Source of the DNA: Deltaproteobacteria bacterium
Lineage (GTDB): Bacteria; Myxococcota; Myxococcia; SLRQ01
Direction: 5' to 3'
Assembly (NCBI GenBank): GCA_007130885.1
Contig: SLRQ01000045.1
Coordinates: 1 to 51,819, forward strand
DNA: 51,819 nucleotides
Part shown: positions 36,823-49,100 of the stretch, one piece after another
Layout: each line of letters starts with the position of its first letter
Numbering within the stretch: position 1 is the first letter of the stretch
Notes under the pieces: generated by a model
What the model saw: only the letters and a program-made list of their open reading frames with translations
What the model was told of the DNA's origin: nothing
The model's database searches: none
Translations under genes and position numbers: made by a program

Positions 36823-37017
36823 ATGACAGTTGACGACGACGAAGAGGCGGGAGAGGGCAGGCGGACCTGGACCGATTTCGACTGTCCCGACTGTAACGCG
36901 AACAACCCGATTGACGAGCCTTTTGGTCACGGAGACGAAGTCCGATGCTTTTACTGCGGGGCCGGGTTCAATGTCATGGTCTCGGAGGGTGGCCGGCTGC
37001 GGCTGCGGCCCGAGTAG
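36823..37017 (+). CDS. Small zinc-ribbon protein
   Basis: A 64-residue protein. The acidic start MTVDDDEEAGEGRRTW leads into a zinc ribbon with CPDC and CFYC pairs (TDFDCPDCNANNPIDEPFGH, EVRCFYCGAGFNVMVSEGGR). ATG 36823 follows CTGGAGGAACGA, a clear ribosome-binding site; an upstream frame start at 36772 lacks one. It resembles uncharacterised small zinc-ribbon proteins that bind nucleic acid or protein, but the function is unknown. The gap from lpxD is 140 bases. Confidence 0.8.
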   Translation: MTVDDDEEAGEGRRTWTDFDCPDCNANNPIDEPFGHGDEVRCFYCGAGFNVMVSEGGRLRLRPE

Positions 37018-37024
37018 CACAACT

Positions 37025-37052
37025 TTGAAGCGGTCTGTTGTCGGGCTATAAT
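37025..37052 (+). promoter_or_regulatory. Sigma70-like promoter of the giant gene
   Basis: TTGAAG (37025-37030) and a perfect TATAAT (37047-37052) are separated by 16 bases. Transcription should start near 37059, leaving a leader of about 85 bases. AAGGGA at 37130-37135 is the likely ribosome-binding site. It is the best -10 element I noticed in the window, and it drives the 12-kb gene. Confidence 0.6.
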
Positions 37053-37143
37053 CGCTTCGAATTGTCTGTCTCGGTCCGTGTCTTTTGGGAGGACGGGCCG
37101 TGTATGGAGTTGTTTGCGCTCGTCTTGATACCAAGGGATAAGT

Positions 37144-40100
37144 ATGGACCGATGTCCGAGGCGGCTGTTTGGAGCTCGAGGACCGGACCCTGCGAAGCTG
37201 CAGGGCGTCCACGCCTTGAGACGACGCCTCGCCCAGGTTTCTTGCTTGGCTGCGGCTTTGACCGTGTTGTGCGCGCCGCAAGCCACGGCAGCCAGCGTCG
37301 TGGGCAACCCGCCGGTCTTGTACCGTTTGACTCTCCTCACCTACGCCGAGTTGGTCCAGGCGGGTGTGACGCCTGCCGAGGTGGACGGTCTGCCGGTATC
37401 AACGCAAGGCGAGGTGGATGCTCCATGGCTGCCCGCGCCGCTTCCAACCGATGACCCGGCTACGGTCACTTGGCCTGATCCTACCGAGGTCGTGCTGTCG
37501 TGGAGCACGGATCTGTCCACCTCGACCAAGACAGGCGAGAACCTGGGTGACGCACCTTTGGAGCCGGGCGATCTCATCGCCTACGAGATAGCGGTGAGAA
37601 ACACCGGAGATGTGCCCGCGACGACCCACATCGTGGATGACCTCCCCGCCGCAATCGAGGATTGTAACGTTTTGGAGGCGCCCGCAGGGACGGTTTGCAC
37701 CGATTTTGGAGGAGTAAACGACACCGGGCAGCTCAAGGCGAACGGGTTCATAGTCCCGCCTGGGGGAGTGGTCTGGATTAGATACAACGTCCGGGTGAGA
37801 GATGATGCCGTCGATGCCACCAAGGTGCGAAACTCGGCGGTCATCACGAACGATGAGTCCGATGAGGTGGTTCATTTGTCGGCCCCGATGATGGAGGTGT
37901 ACGCGCGCCCTGATTTCAGCCAGAGCCTGAAAGGGGTTTCCGGGCATGTGAACCGCGAGGTCGAGCCCGGTGACGAAGTCACCTACACGATTTTGGTGAC
38001 CAACACGGGCAATCGTCCGGCGACCGGGATCGTGGTCAAGGACGACATCGACAAATCCTTGACCTCGATCTCGGCTGGTCAGGGCGGTGTCGTGTCTCCC
38101 TATCATATCCGTTGGACCGAGCAGAGCACCCCGGCTCTATCGTTGCTGGAGCCGGGGAAGTCCGTTGGGCTTACTTTCTCCGCTTCTGTCAGGACGCCGC
38201 TCGATGACGGGATCGTAATACTCAACCAGGCCGTCATAACCGCCAACGAGTCTCAAAAGGCCGCCTTTACCAGCGATCCGGACACTCCCGAGGTTGGAGA
38301 TCCGACAAGAGTCACGGTGAGAAGCGCTCCCGACCTCACCACCACGGTGAAGGGGTTCGAAAACCTCTCCGGTAGCGACGGGGATGTTCGTCCCGGTCAC
38401 CGACTTAGATACACGATTGAGATACAAAACACCGGGACCGCCATTGCAAGGGACGTTACGGTCTCCGACGAGATTGACGAGAACCTCATCAACGTCGTTC
38501 CGTTGGATGGCGGCGTCTGGAACTCCGGAACCATCCTCTGGAGCGTTGGGAAGGTGTATCCGGAGCCGAATCCGGCGCGTCAACTGCGTTTCGAAGCGAC
38601 GGTGCGGTCTTCCCTTCCAGATAAGACCTTGCTCCCGAACCAAGCCTTCGTATCGGCGGAGGGCCTGACCGAGCCTGTGCCGTCCGGCGATCCGCGGACG
38701 ACCAGGCTAGGCGATCCCACGATCGTGGTTGTGAACAGTGATGCTGTAATCAAGGCAACCAAGTCGGTGTCGGATCCCGGCGGCGAGCCGACCATGCCGG
38801 GCGACCGCCTGGATTACCGCATCATTCTTGAAAGTACCGGTGATGGCCCGGTCAGAGAGATCTCGGTCGATGACCCCATCGACTGCTGTCTCACCGACTT
38901 ACAGGTCTTTGATGGTGGTTCCTATTTGGATGGTGCCATCGTGTGGTCTCCACAGACCACGCCGGAGCTGGCTCGTATGGATGCGGGTGAGATGGTCGAG
39001 CTGCGCTTCCGTGCCACCGTGGCGCCCGGGACGCCGCACGGGACCGAGTGTGCAAACCAGGCCTGGGTCACCAGCTCGGATTTGGCCGAGACGGTTCCCT
39101 CGGGGGACCCGCGCACTCCCGCTCCCGATGATCCCACCATAGTCGTGGTGCAGTCCTGGCCGGAGATTGAAGGGACCAAGGCCGTCTCGCTCTTGGAGGA
39201 CCGTTCCAGCAATGGACAGTTCAGCCCGGGAGATCGCATACGGTACACCATCAGAGTGGCTAACGAGGGGACCGAACCCGCCCAGGGAGTAATCGTAGAG
39301 GATCCGCTGCCCGCCGAGCTGATCAACGTGGAGGCTTCGCAAGAAGGCGTTATCTCCGGTGGAGTGGTCACCTGGTCGATTGGAGATCTCCTTGAAGGAG
39401 AAGCCGTTACACTCTTGCTTGATGGGGATCTGATCATCCCGCTCGACGATGGCACGGTGGTCGAGAACCAGGCGCAAATCTCCTGGGAAGACATGGATGA
39501 TCCGGTCCTTACAGGAGATCCGGCTACGCCCGAACCGGCGGATCCCACCCGCATAGTGCTGTTCGCGAAGCCGGTCTTCGAGCTCACCACCAAGGCCGTG
39601 GAGCTTCCCGACGGCGAGCCGGCTCGTCCCGGTGATCTGGTCGACTACTCGATCACCGTCAGGAACACCGGCACGAGCTTGGCTCGCGATGTGTCGGTCA
39701 CCGATGTCATTGATGAGAATCTCGATGTGATTGCGGTCGGCCAGGGCGGCCACTTCGACGAAAGCACCAGAACCGTGAGCTGGTCTCTCGGCACGATGGG
39801 CCTTTCGCCGGAAGGTGATGTCGAGATCTCCTTCCAGGCCAGGCTGCACTACCCTCTGGACAACGGCACTGTGGTCGACAACCAGGCGTTCGTTCATGCG
39901 TTGGAGCTGACCGAGCCGGTTCCTTCCGGTGATCCGCGCACGACGGTCTTGGGAGATCCAACACGGTTGATAGTCGTAGCCGGAGCGGATCTTACCTCCT
40001 CGATCAAGACGGTGGACGCGGAGCAGCGCAGAGCCAGACCGGGTGAGGATCTGGAATGGACCATAACGATACGAAACGAGGGCGACTCCATAGCCCGTGA

Positions 40101-43100
40101 CGTTGTCGTAACCGACTCGATTGATCCGGCTCTCGTCGACGTTCATGTATGGCAAGGGGGCGCTATAAGCGAGGGGGTCATCGTTTGGGACGCCACCACC
40201 ACTCCAGCGCTTGCAAGTATTGCTCCCGGCGAAGAGCTGGATCTTGGGTTCGTTTCGACAGTTGCCATTCCGCTTGATGACGGATACGTCATCGAGAACC
40301 AGGCCTGGCTTCGGGCGTCGGACATGGCTTCCGATGTTCCTACATCCGACCCGCTCACGCAGGAACCCTACGATTCGACCAAGGTCACGGTTCAAAGCTC
40401 GCCTGATCTGTCGGCCAGCGTAAAGGCCGCGGGTGCCGACCCAGTGAGCCCTGGGGAGAATCTAATTTGGACCATCACCATCAGCAACACTGGTGACATG
40501 ACCGCGCGTGAGGTGGCTGTAGTAGACGAGCTGGACCCCAATCTCGAGTTCGTCTCGGCGGATGCGGGCGGAGTCTATGACGAGCAAAGTCACTCGGTTT
40601 CCTGGCTGATCGAGGAGGTCGTTCCTTCATCCGAGGGCGGAGTGACCCTCGATCTCGTCACGGCTGTCGTATCACCGCTCGATGACGGAACCGTTTTGTC
40701 GAATCAGGCCGTGGCGAACGCTCCGGACCTTCCTTCTCCATCCTACACCGGAGACCCCCGAACTCCGGCTTCCGGGGACATCACCGAGGTAATGGTCGAG
40801 TCGGAGCCGCTGCTGGCGCTGACCAAGAGCGCCGGCAACCTGGACGGTGGGCCGGGGCCGGGGCAAGCAGAGCCTGGTGATCGAATCAGGTATGCCCTCG
40901 TTCTAGAGAACACGGGCGACATGGTGGCCCGTGGCGTCGAGCTTTCCGACATCATTGACTCCGCTCTAACGGATGTGCATGTAGACGGAGCGGGAAGCTA
41001 TGACCCGGCCGACCGTACTGTATCCTGGCCGCCTGTCGATGCAGCTCCCGGCGAGCCACTGGAGTTCAATTTGACGGCCGTGGTGGCACCTCTCTTGGCT
41101 GGTGGCACCATGATCGAGAACCAGGCCGTCGCAAAATGGGATGGTGAGCCGCTGGTGTCCAGCGACATATCCAGTCCCGGTTCCGGCGAGCCGACGCGGG
41201 TCGAGGTGATCGCCGCGCCGGTACTGTCCATGTCCACCAAGGAGGTGCATCACCAGGGCGATGGTCCCGTTCGTCCAGGTGACAGGTTGGCCTGGACCAT
41301 CGTGGTGCGAAACACCGGCAATACCTACGCCACCGGTGTAGTCGTGGAGGACTTTCTCGATCCGTGGCTCACCGATGTGGAGCCGGGTCAAGGCGGCGTT
41401 CTGGATGGAGACACGATTCGTTGGGATGAGTCGACCACGCCCGGCCTGGAAGCCTTGGGGCCGGAGCAGGGCGATGACTTAGCTCTTACGTTCACGTCGA
41501 GAGTCCGGGAGGACGCACCGGATGGTACGACTATTTGGAATCAGGCCTGGATCACCGCCGAGGAGCTGGATGAAGCCGTGGGGACGGGGGACCCGTCAAC
41601 ACCGGCCTCCGGTGATCCCACGGCGATCGAGGTATCGTTCCCGCGCATTGCCGCCTCCAAGAGCGTCGAGAACGTGAGCGGCGAAGAGGTGGAGCCTGGA
41701 GATACTCTGCGTTGGACCATAGAGTTGCTAAACGAGGGGACCCACGCGGCGACCAACCTCGTTGTGTCCGACCCTCTGGATACGGAGCACCTCGTGGATA
41801 TCGAGGTGGAGGACGGCGGTGTGATCTCGGACGGTCGGATAGTTTGGGAGATCGAGCTGCTTTCTCCCGGCAGTACGGTCACGCTGTCCTTTACCTCCCG
41901 TGTGCGACCCCTGTTGGCTGGAGGCACGGTTATATCCAACCAGGCATTCATCAATGCCCACGAGCTGATCGAGGAAGTACCGACCTTCGATCCATCGACT
42001 CCGGAGCCGGACGATCCAACCGAGGTAATCGTGGTCGCGTCACCTGACTTCAGTCGCGCGACGAAGGCTGTTGAAAACCTTACAGGAGATGATGACCAGG
42101 TTCGGCCTGGAGACAGGCTTCGGTACACTCTCACCTTCAAGAACGAAGGCAACACAACGGCTAACGGTGTAGAGATCATCGACCCCATCGACGGCAACCT
42201 CGTGAATGTCACGTTGGAGCCGGAGGGGGTTTTCGACGGTGAGATCGCGCGGTGGACCTCATCGGAGGTACCCGCCCTGGAGAGCATACCGCCTGGTCTC
42301 GCAGTCATTTTCGTAATCGAAGCCACCGTTGAGCATCCGCTGCAGCACGGAACTACGATCCTCAACCAGGGGCGTATCGTTGCGGATGAGAACCCGGAGG
42401 GCTGGTTAACGGGAGATCCCAGGACGGCGGCGGTTGGAGATCCGACAGTGGTGCAGGTTTGGTCTTTGCCCCGATTTTCCGGCTCCGAGAAGTCCGTGGA
42501 GAACCTGGATGGTTCACTGGACGAGGTGAAACCAGGTGATCTTCTCGAGTACACCTTAGTCATCGTGAACGATGGGGCGGGCGAGTCGAGCGGAACCGTC
42601 TTGATTGATCCTGTACCGTCATGGACCACCTACGAGTCGGGCTCGACGACGTTGAACGGCGAGCCGGTGCCGGATGTACCTGGAGGCGGATCACCGCTTG
42701 CGGAAGGCATCGTTGTTCAGTCGGCCAGGCCGGGAACTCCTCCAGGAACCGTCTTGGTCGAGCGAGGGCAGCCGCCCAACGATGAAGTGGCTATAGTCGA
42801 GTTCCGGGTTCGCGTCGCACCAGATGCGCCGGGAGGTACCGTCATATCGAACCAGGGCTTTGTCTCCTGCGATGATACCGATGCCGTCGGAACAGGTGAT
42901 CCAAGAACCGATGAGGTCGGCGATCCCACGCTCGTCTTCGTGGACAAGATGGTTCACCTCGCCGGCAGCACCAAGACATGGTCGCTGGTCGAGAACCTGG
43001 GAACGCCGGGAGTGGTCCAGCCAGGTGATACGGTCGCCTATGAAATAACCCTCATCAACCGGGGCAACTATCCGGCTCGCGACGTGCTACTAACGGACAG

Positions 43101-46100
43101 CCTGCCCGGCGGGTCGTCGTACGTGCCGGGGACGTTGACGCTGGATGGGCAAGGGCTTTCCGACGTGGGTGGTGAAGACGGCGGCCAGGTCATCGATGGA
43201 GTGGTGACCGTCGGTTTAGCTGAGCTGGAGGCCGGTGACAGGGCCAAAGTTCGGTTCGAGGCTCTCGTGCTCGACGATGCGTCTTCTACGCTTGTGAACC
43301 AGGGAAAGATTAACGCGAGGGGTCCGAACGGAACATTGATCGATGAGCTGACCGACGCCGACCCTTCCACGCCTGGTGCTCAGCCCACGATCATTCCGGT
43401 TGGAGATGCACCGGTTCGCGATCTTTCGGCGTCCACCAAGTCCGTTGCGGACCTCGATGGTGACAAGGTCGAGCCGGGGGATTTGCTGCGCTATACGGTC
43501 ATGGTCCGAAACACCGGCAATACGCCACTTGACGATGTCATTGTGACGGATGATGTGCCCGGCCACACGAGGTTCGTTCGGGTCGAGGAGCCGGATGACG
43601 CCGAGGTGTTGTTCGAGGAGCCTCCCGCCGGCGCGGACGGCCAGGGGAGAATCATGGTTGTTCTGGGGCGAGCACTCGAGCCTGGTGCCGCTGTTCCGGT
43701 CTCGTTCTTGGTGGAGATCGAAGAGGACGTAGCCCTGGGAACGGTCATAGAGAACATTGCCTGGCTGGAAGCTTCCGAGACCTCGCCGGTGGAGACGAAC
43801 CCTGTGCGAGTAATCGTTGGAGGAGCTGCCGGCACGGGAGGTTTTTCGGGCAGGGTGTTCAGAGATTTGGATGGTACAGGTGAGTACGATCCAGGCGATC
43901 CGGTGTTCAGCGGCTTTGAGGTCAAGGCGGTGCAGGTTGCGGAGGCTGGCGGTGACGAACGAGGAAATATACCGGCAGCGGTGACGGATGAGGCGGGCCG
44001 CTACTTGTTGCTGAGTGTGCCTACGACCGAACATCGGCTCATCTTCCGGACTCCCTCCGGGGTCAGCTTTTATGAAACTCGCGTCGGGCAGGTGGATGCA
44101 GGCATGATCCACGAGCACAACGGCCTCATAGACCCTTCCGGCATCATTTATCGTGAGGGAACCGCAAGCGGTGTTCCGCAGGCGCGGTCGTGGCTGCTCT
44201 ATCACGAGAGCATGGTGGGGCACGCTCCCTTGCCGTGCGACGATGACCAAAGACCCATCGAGTTGGTATCCGACCCGGAGATAGGGGCTTCCGAACTCAA
44301 TCCTCTGCCTAGGCCTGTAGGGGCTTCATGCCTTCCAGACAACCAGCAAGGTCAGGTTGCTCCATCCGGTGAAGCTGCCGGCTTTTACCGTTTCGACGTT
44401 CCCCCTTCGGACCCACCGGCGGAATACAGGTTGCAGGTCGTGCCTCCTACCCAGAGGCTGGCCTTTCCATCCATTACCAGTCCCCCACGGGAGGGATTTG
44501 CTTCGCCGGGTAGGGCGGTTGAGAGCGCCGTGCCGGACCCGGAGGGTCCACAGGATTACTGGCTTGGTTTTAGAATAGGCTCGGCCGATGATGAAGTGAC
44601 CAACAACCATGTGCCGCTGGATGCCATGGAGACACTGGTCGCTGTTCAAAAGGTCGCCGGGAAGGCGACTGTTTCCGTGGGAGAAATGGTCCCATACACC
44701 GTCACCGTCTCGAACAGGTCGGGGCGGGACATTCGGTTGGGTGAAGATGGCGCGGGGTTGTTCCTTCGCGATCTGGTGCCCGATGGAATGCGCTATGTCA
44801 GAGGTACGTCTCGAGCGCATCGTGTGGTGACGGCGCCGGATGGGTCCGAAAGAAAGCTGTGCCCCGTCATTGGAGAGGAGCTCATCGGGTGCCCCAGCAG
44901 GATCAGGGAGCCCGAGCCAATGAATGCTTTGGTACTGGATTATGGGCCATTCGATCTGCCGGCGGGCCAGTCTATCGAGCTTCGTTACACGCTGGTCGCA
45001 GCGGCGGATGCAGAGGTTGGAGAGAAGGTAAACCGCGTTTTTGCTCTGTTGGAAGAAGGTACACTCGGTGAGGCCCAAGCGACCGTTCGCTTGGTCGCGG
45101 ATCCCATCTTCGAGCTGGGCACCTTGTACGGCAAGGTATACTGCGATGAGAACGAGGATGGCGTTCAGGATCCGGAAGATCTAGGCCTTGCGGGCGTAAG
45201 GGTGTACTCCGATATGGGGCACTACGCCGTCTCGGACGGGGCCGGGAAGTGGCATTTGCAGCGCATTCCTCCAGGCATGCACCTTCTAAAGCTAGACGAA
45301 CGTACATTGCCCCCGGGAAGTGCTCTGCTGGACCATGCCGCTAGGCCCTTTTTCGTTACGCCAGGCCTGGATACCGTCGTCAACTGGCGAGTGTCATGCG
45401 ATCTAGATGCCGTGGAACCGCAGACCGTGACTACCGGCATGGAGGCCTCGAATGATACGGATTCGCGGCCGCAGGTCATGCCTCGAGGAACGGAGCCGCC
45501 GAAGGGCGGGGCTGAAAAAATACGGAGAGGTGAGCCTCGTCCATGGCGAGCATGGACTTCCACCGAGCAAGCCGTGGAGTCCTCCAGCATAGCGCGCGCT
45601 GGAGAAGAATCCGTCGTGACTCCGGCGGCCGAGGAAGGCACGCTGTTGATGGAGGAAGATCTTCTCGTTCCCGATGACGATTTCCTTCTTGCCGGAGAGG
45701 CCGAAAACGAACAAGACGAGTTGGAAGGCCGATCCGCGGGCTCACGGGACCTCCAGGAAGGGACGTTGTTGATGGAGGATGATCTTCTTGTTCCCGATGA
45801 CGATTTCCTTCTCGTAGGAGACACTGAAGGCGGACAAAACGATCTTGACGCACGATCCACCAGCTTATGGCACATCGAGGATTCGCCTTGGACCGATGCC
45901 GACGATCGAGAACATGCCGGCGACGTTCTTCTCGTGGGGGACATCGATGTCTCGAAGGTGCCGGCTGCTCGTACCATTGTTTATTTCCCCCCCGAAGGTG
46001 CAACTGTTCGGTCAGGGACGCTGGGGCTTACCGGCTACACGGTTCCCGGAAACGAGGTAACCGTAAACGGGCGTGATATTGACGTTGGAAACGATGGCCA

Positions 46101-49100
46101 TTTCCATGCGGTGACCGACCTGCCGCATGGCCCATCGACAGTTGTGGTGACGGTCCGTGATCCCGCGGGTAACGAGGCCGAAGTGAGACGAGATTTGGTG
46201 AGCGAGCCGGACGGCTTGTTCGTCCTCGCCATGGCGGATACCCACGCTGGTCGAACCGGGGCGGAGCTTGCAGGGGTAAGTGAGAGGACCAGTATCGGTT
46301 GGGGCCCTGTTTACCTGCACGGTCGAGGGGTTGCTTATGCAAAGGGCCAGTGGCGCCTTGACGGCGGTCCGATCGAAGATCTGGCATTGACGCTTCACTT
46401 GGACTCGGCAAAGCAGCCGGATGCCTCCTATTTCGCCGATCTCATCCAAACGGACCGCGGATATCCAATCTTTGGGGATTCCGGGGAAGAAGTGCAGGAT
46501 GTGGCTGCCCTAGGGCCTTTGTTCCTTTCGGTCATGGCGGATAAGAACGAGCTGCGTCTAGGCAATTTCCAGACCGAACCTGGCGTGGGCGGTCTCTTCC
46601 AGTACCGCCGCTCCTTCTACGGAGCGCGACTGAAGCTGGACCAGCCGATGTTCGATGGAGCGGCGCATACGCGGGGCGAAGTGTTCGTTGCCGGTGATCC
46701 CGCGGGCATCCAGCCGGGACACGTTGTTATGCAGGGCACCGGTGGATCGCTTTATTTCTTGAGGCACCGCGACATCATCGAGGGCAGTGAGAGGCTCCGG
46801 ATAATCGTGCGGGATAGAAACACCGGCATGGTGTTGGCCAGCCGGCATCTAACCCGCAACGTGGAATATACGGTCAGGCATCGTGAGGGACAGATCATGC
46901 TGATGTCGCCTTTGCCATCGGTGGTGGAGGCCGACTGGATGGCCGGCATGAATCTGGCGAGCACACTCGACGGTCATCCGGTCTTCCTGGTGGCTGAATA
47001 CGAGCACTTCGCGGCGCCGGGCGAAGTCGGGGTGGCGGCAGGGGGGTATGTGACCGAAACCCTAATGGACTGGCTGACCGTTGGCGGTGGTGTGCTAGGC
47101 CAAAGTGAAGGCTTTGGAGAGGCTTCCTATGGCCTTTGGGGCTTTACGGTCGAGGCGAGGCCTCTTCAAAGAACCTTCGTGCGCGGCGAGATTGCGCAGA
47201 GCAGGGGAGCCGACATTGGAGCTTTCTACTCGGCGGACGGCGGCCTCTCGTTCTCCCCGCTTTTGCCGCACTGCAACGGCCTTGGCGGTGACTTTGCCGC
47301 TTGTGGCGAGGGGGGGAGCGCCTTCAAGCTCGAGGCCGGCACCACTCTCGGCGATTTGCTCGAGAGCCAGGAAGAACTGGTTCGTGCAAGTCTCCATCTC
47401 CACTTGCAAGATAGCGGTTTCTATGGCTCGCAGCTTTTACTGGACCAAGGTCAACGCCGGTTGGGTGGAGAGGTGGCGTGGGACATAACCGAACGCGATG
47501 TTTTGACCGTGCGCGCCCATAGAGTGGCAAGCGAGTTGCCGCTCGGTGAATTCGAGGAAGGCGTGGACCTGGAGCGCGAGATCGTCCGAGGTTATGGGGG
47601 CCTACGTTATCAGCGGGAAGAGGAGCGCTGGAGAGCAGCCGGGGAATGGTCGTTCGGAATGGTGCGAGATACTGCCGCCGAGGATAATCGAGACCGACTC
47701 GATACACATCGTCTCGCCGCGGGCGGAGAGTACGATGCCACGGAACGTCTCTCTCTCCTGCTCGAACAGGATCTCGTAATTGGCGGGGATGGTCGCTTGC
47801 TTGCTGGATCCGGTGCCGAGGAGGACGCCACGGAAACCGGAGACGACGCTGTTTCCGTGGCTGCTGGGCTTGCCGATTGGAACGACCGCCTAACGACCAC
47901 CTTCGGCGGTCGCTGGCTGCTCACGGAGTCACTACGCCTTTCTGCTCTGGGGCAGGTGCGCTGGAACGGTGAGCACTCGGCGCTGCTGGGTGTTCAGGCC
48001 AAGACGGGCGAGCGGGGGAGCGTTCACGCTCGCCAGCGGATCACGCGCCTCTCCGGTGGATCGGGGTGGCGTTCGCAGTCGATAGTAGGAGGAGAGCACG
48101 AGATCATGCCCGGCATGAGATCGTACGGTGAGTATCAGCTCGATGGCGGGATGAGCGACCAACGTGGTCGTGCGATTATTGGTATGAGCAATCTTTGGCA
48201 TCCGCTCGAGAACGTGACGCTGGGACTGTCGTATGAGCGAGTGCAGGTGATGGGTGACCCCGGGCAGGGGCCCGTCGTGCCCGGCGCCACGGCGGACGCC
48301 GAAACCGGGAGGGTGTCTACAAGCGGTCTGGTCGACGGTCTTCCGGCATTCGACGCCGTCGGCGTCAACCCGGCCGGCGCTTTTTACCCTGGGGCCGTCA
48401 GCCGTGACGCAGCCAGCGCGTCGGCTGAGTATCTTGGCCAACCTATCAAGGGGAGTGCCCGACTGGAGCTTCGTCACGACAACGTGGATGAGGAGCTTGC
48501 CGCCACGATGCCTGGGGTCGCGAATAGACTTCAAACCGTGGCCTTGGGAAATGCTGCCTGGACCTGGACTCGTGACCTCTCCGCGATTGGAAGATTTCGT
48601 TATGCAGGGACCGTAAACCGCGACAGGCAGGCTGAAGGCAAGGAAGGTCAAGAGGCATTGTGGATGGAAGCCACGGGCGGGTTGGCCTTCCGGCCCGAGA
48701 CGTACGACTGGCTGAACGTCCTGGCGAAGTACACCCGTCTCGTTGACCAGCGACCTTTGGATCTCACCCTCGGGACAGGTGATCGTCACTCGAGTCATGT
48801 GGTCTCGGTGGCGCCGGTGGTGCGCACGCCCTGGCGGGCCACCTTGACGGAAAAGATCGCCTACAAGCACACACGGATGGACGTTGGCATAGGAGAGCCG
48901 GAGGTGCTACGGCCTCCGGAGGCTACCGCGCACACTCTCCTTTGGATCAACCGGTTGGATCTACACATCCTACCCCGTTTCGATCTCACCGGTGAGTATC
49001 GAGTGCTGTGGGTGGGAACCGAGGACGCCTCCGGGGAGAGCGACGCAAAGTCGACGACCACGAGGTCCGGACTGGTACTGGAGGTTGCCTTGCGTGCGGC

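Noticed and set aside
37519..43840. Regular repeats at first sight like a repeat array or CRISPR
   Set aside because: The period is about 410 bases, in frame, diverged at DNA level and protein coding, so they are domain repeats.
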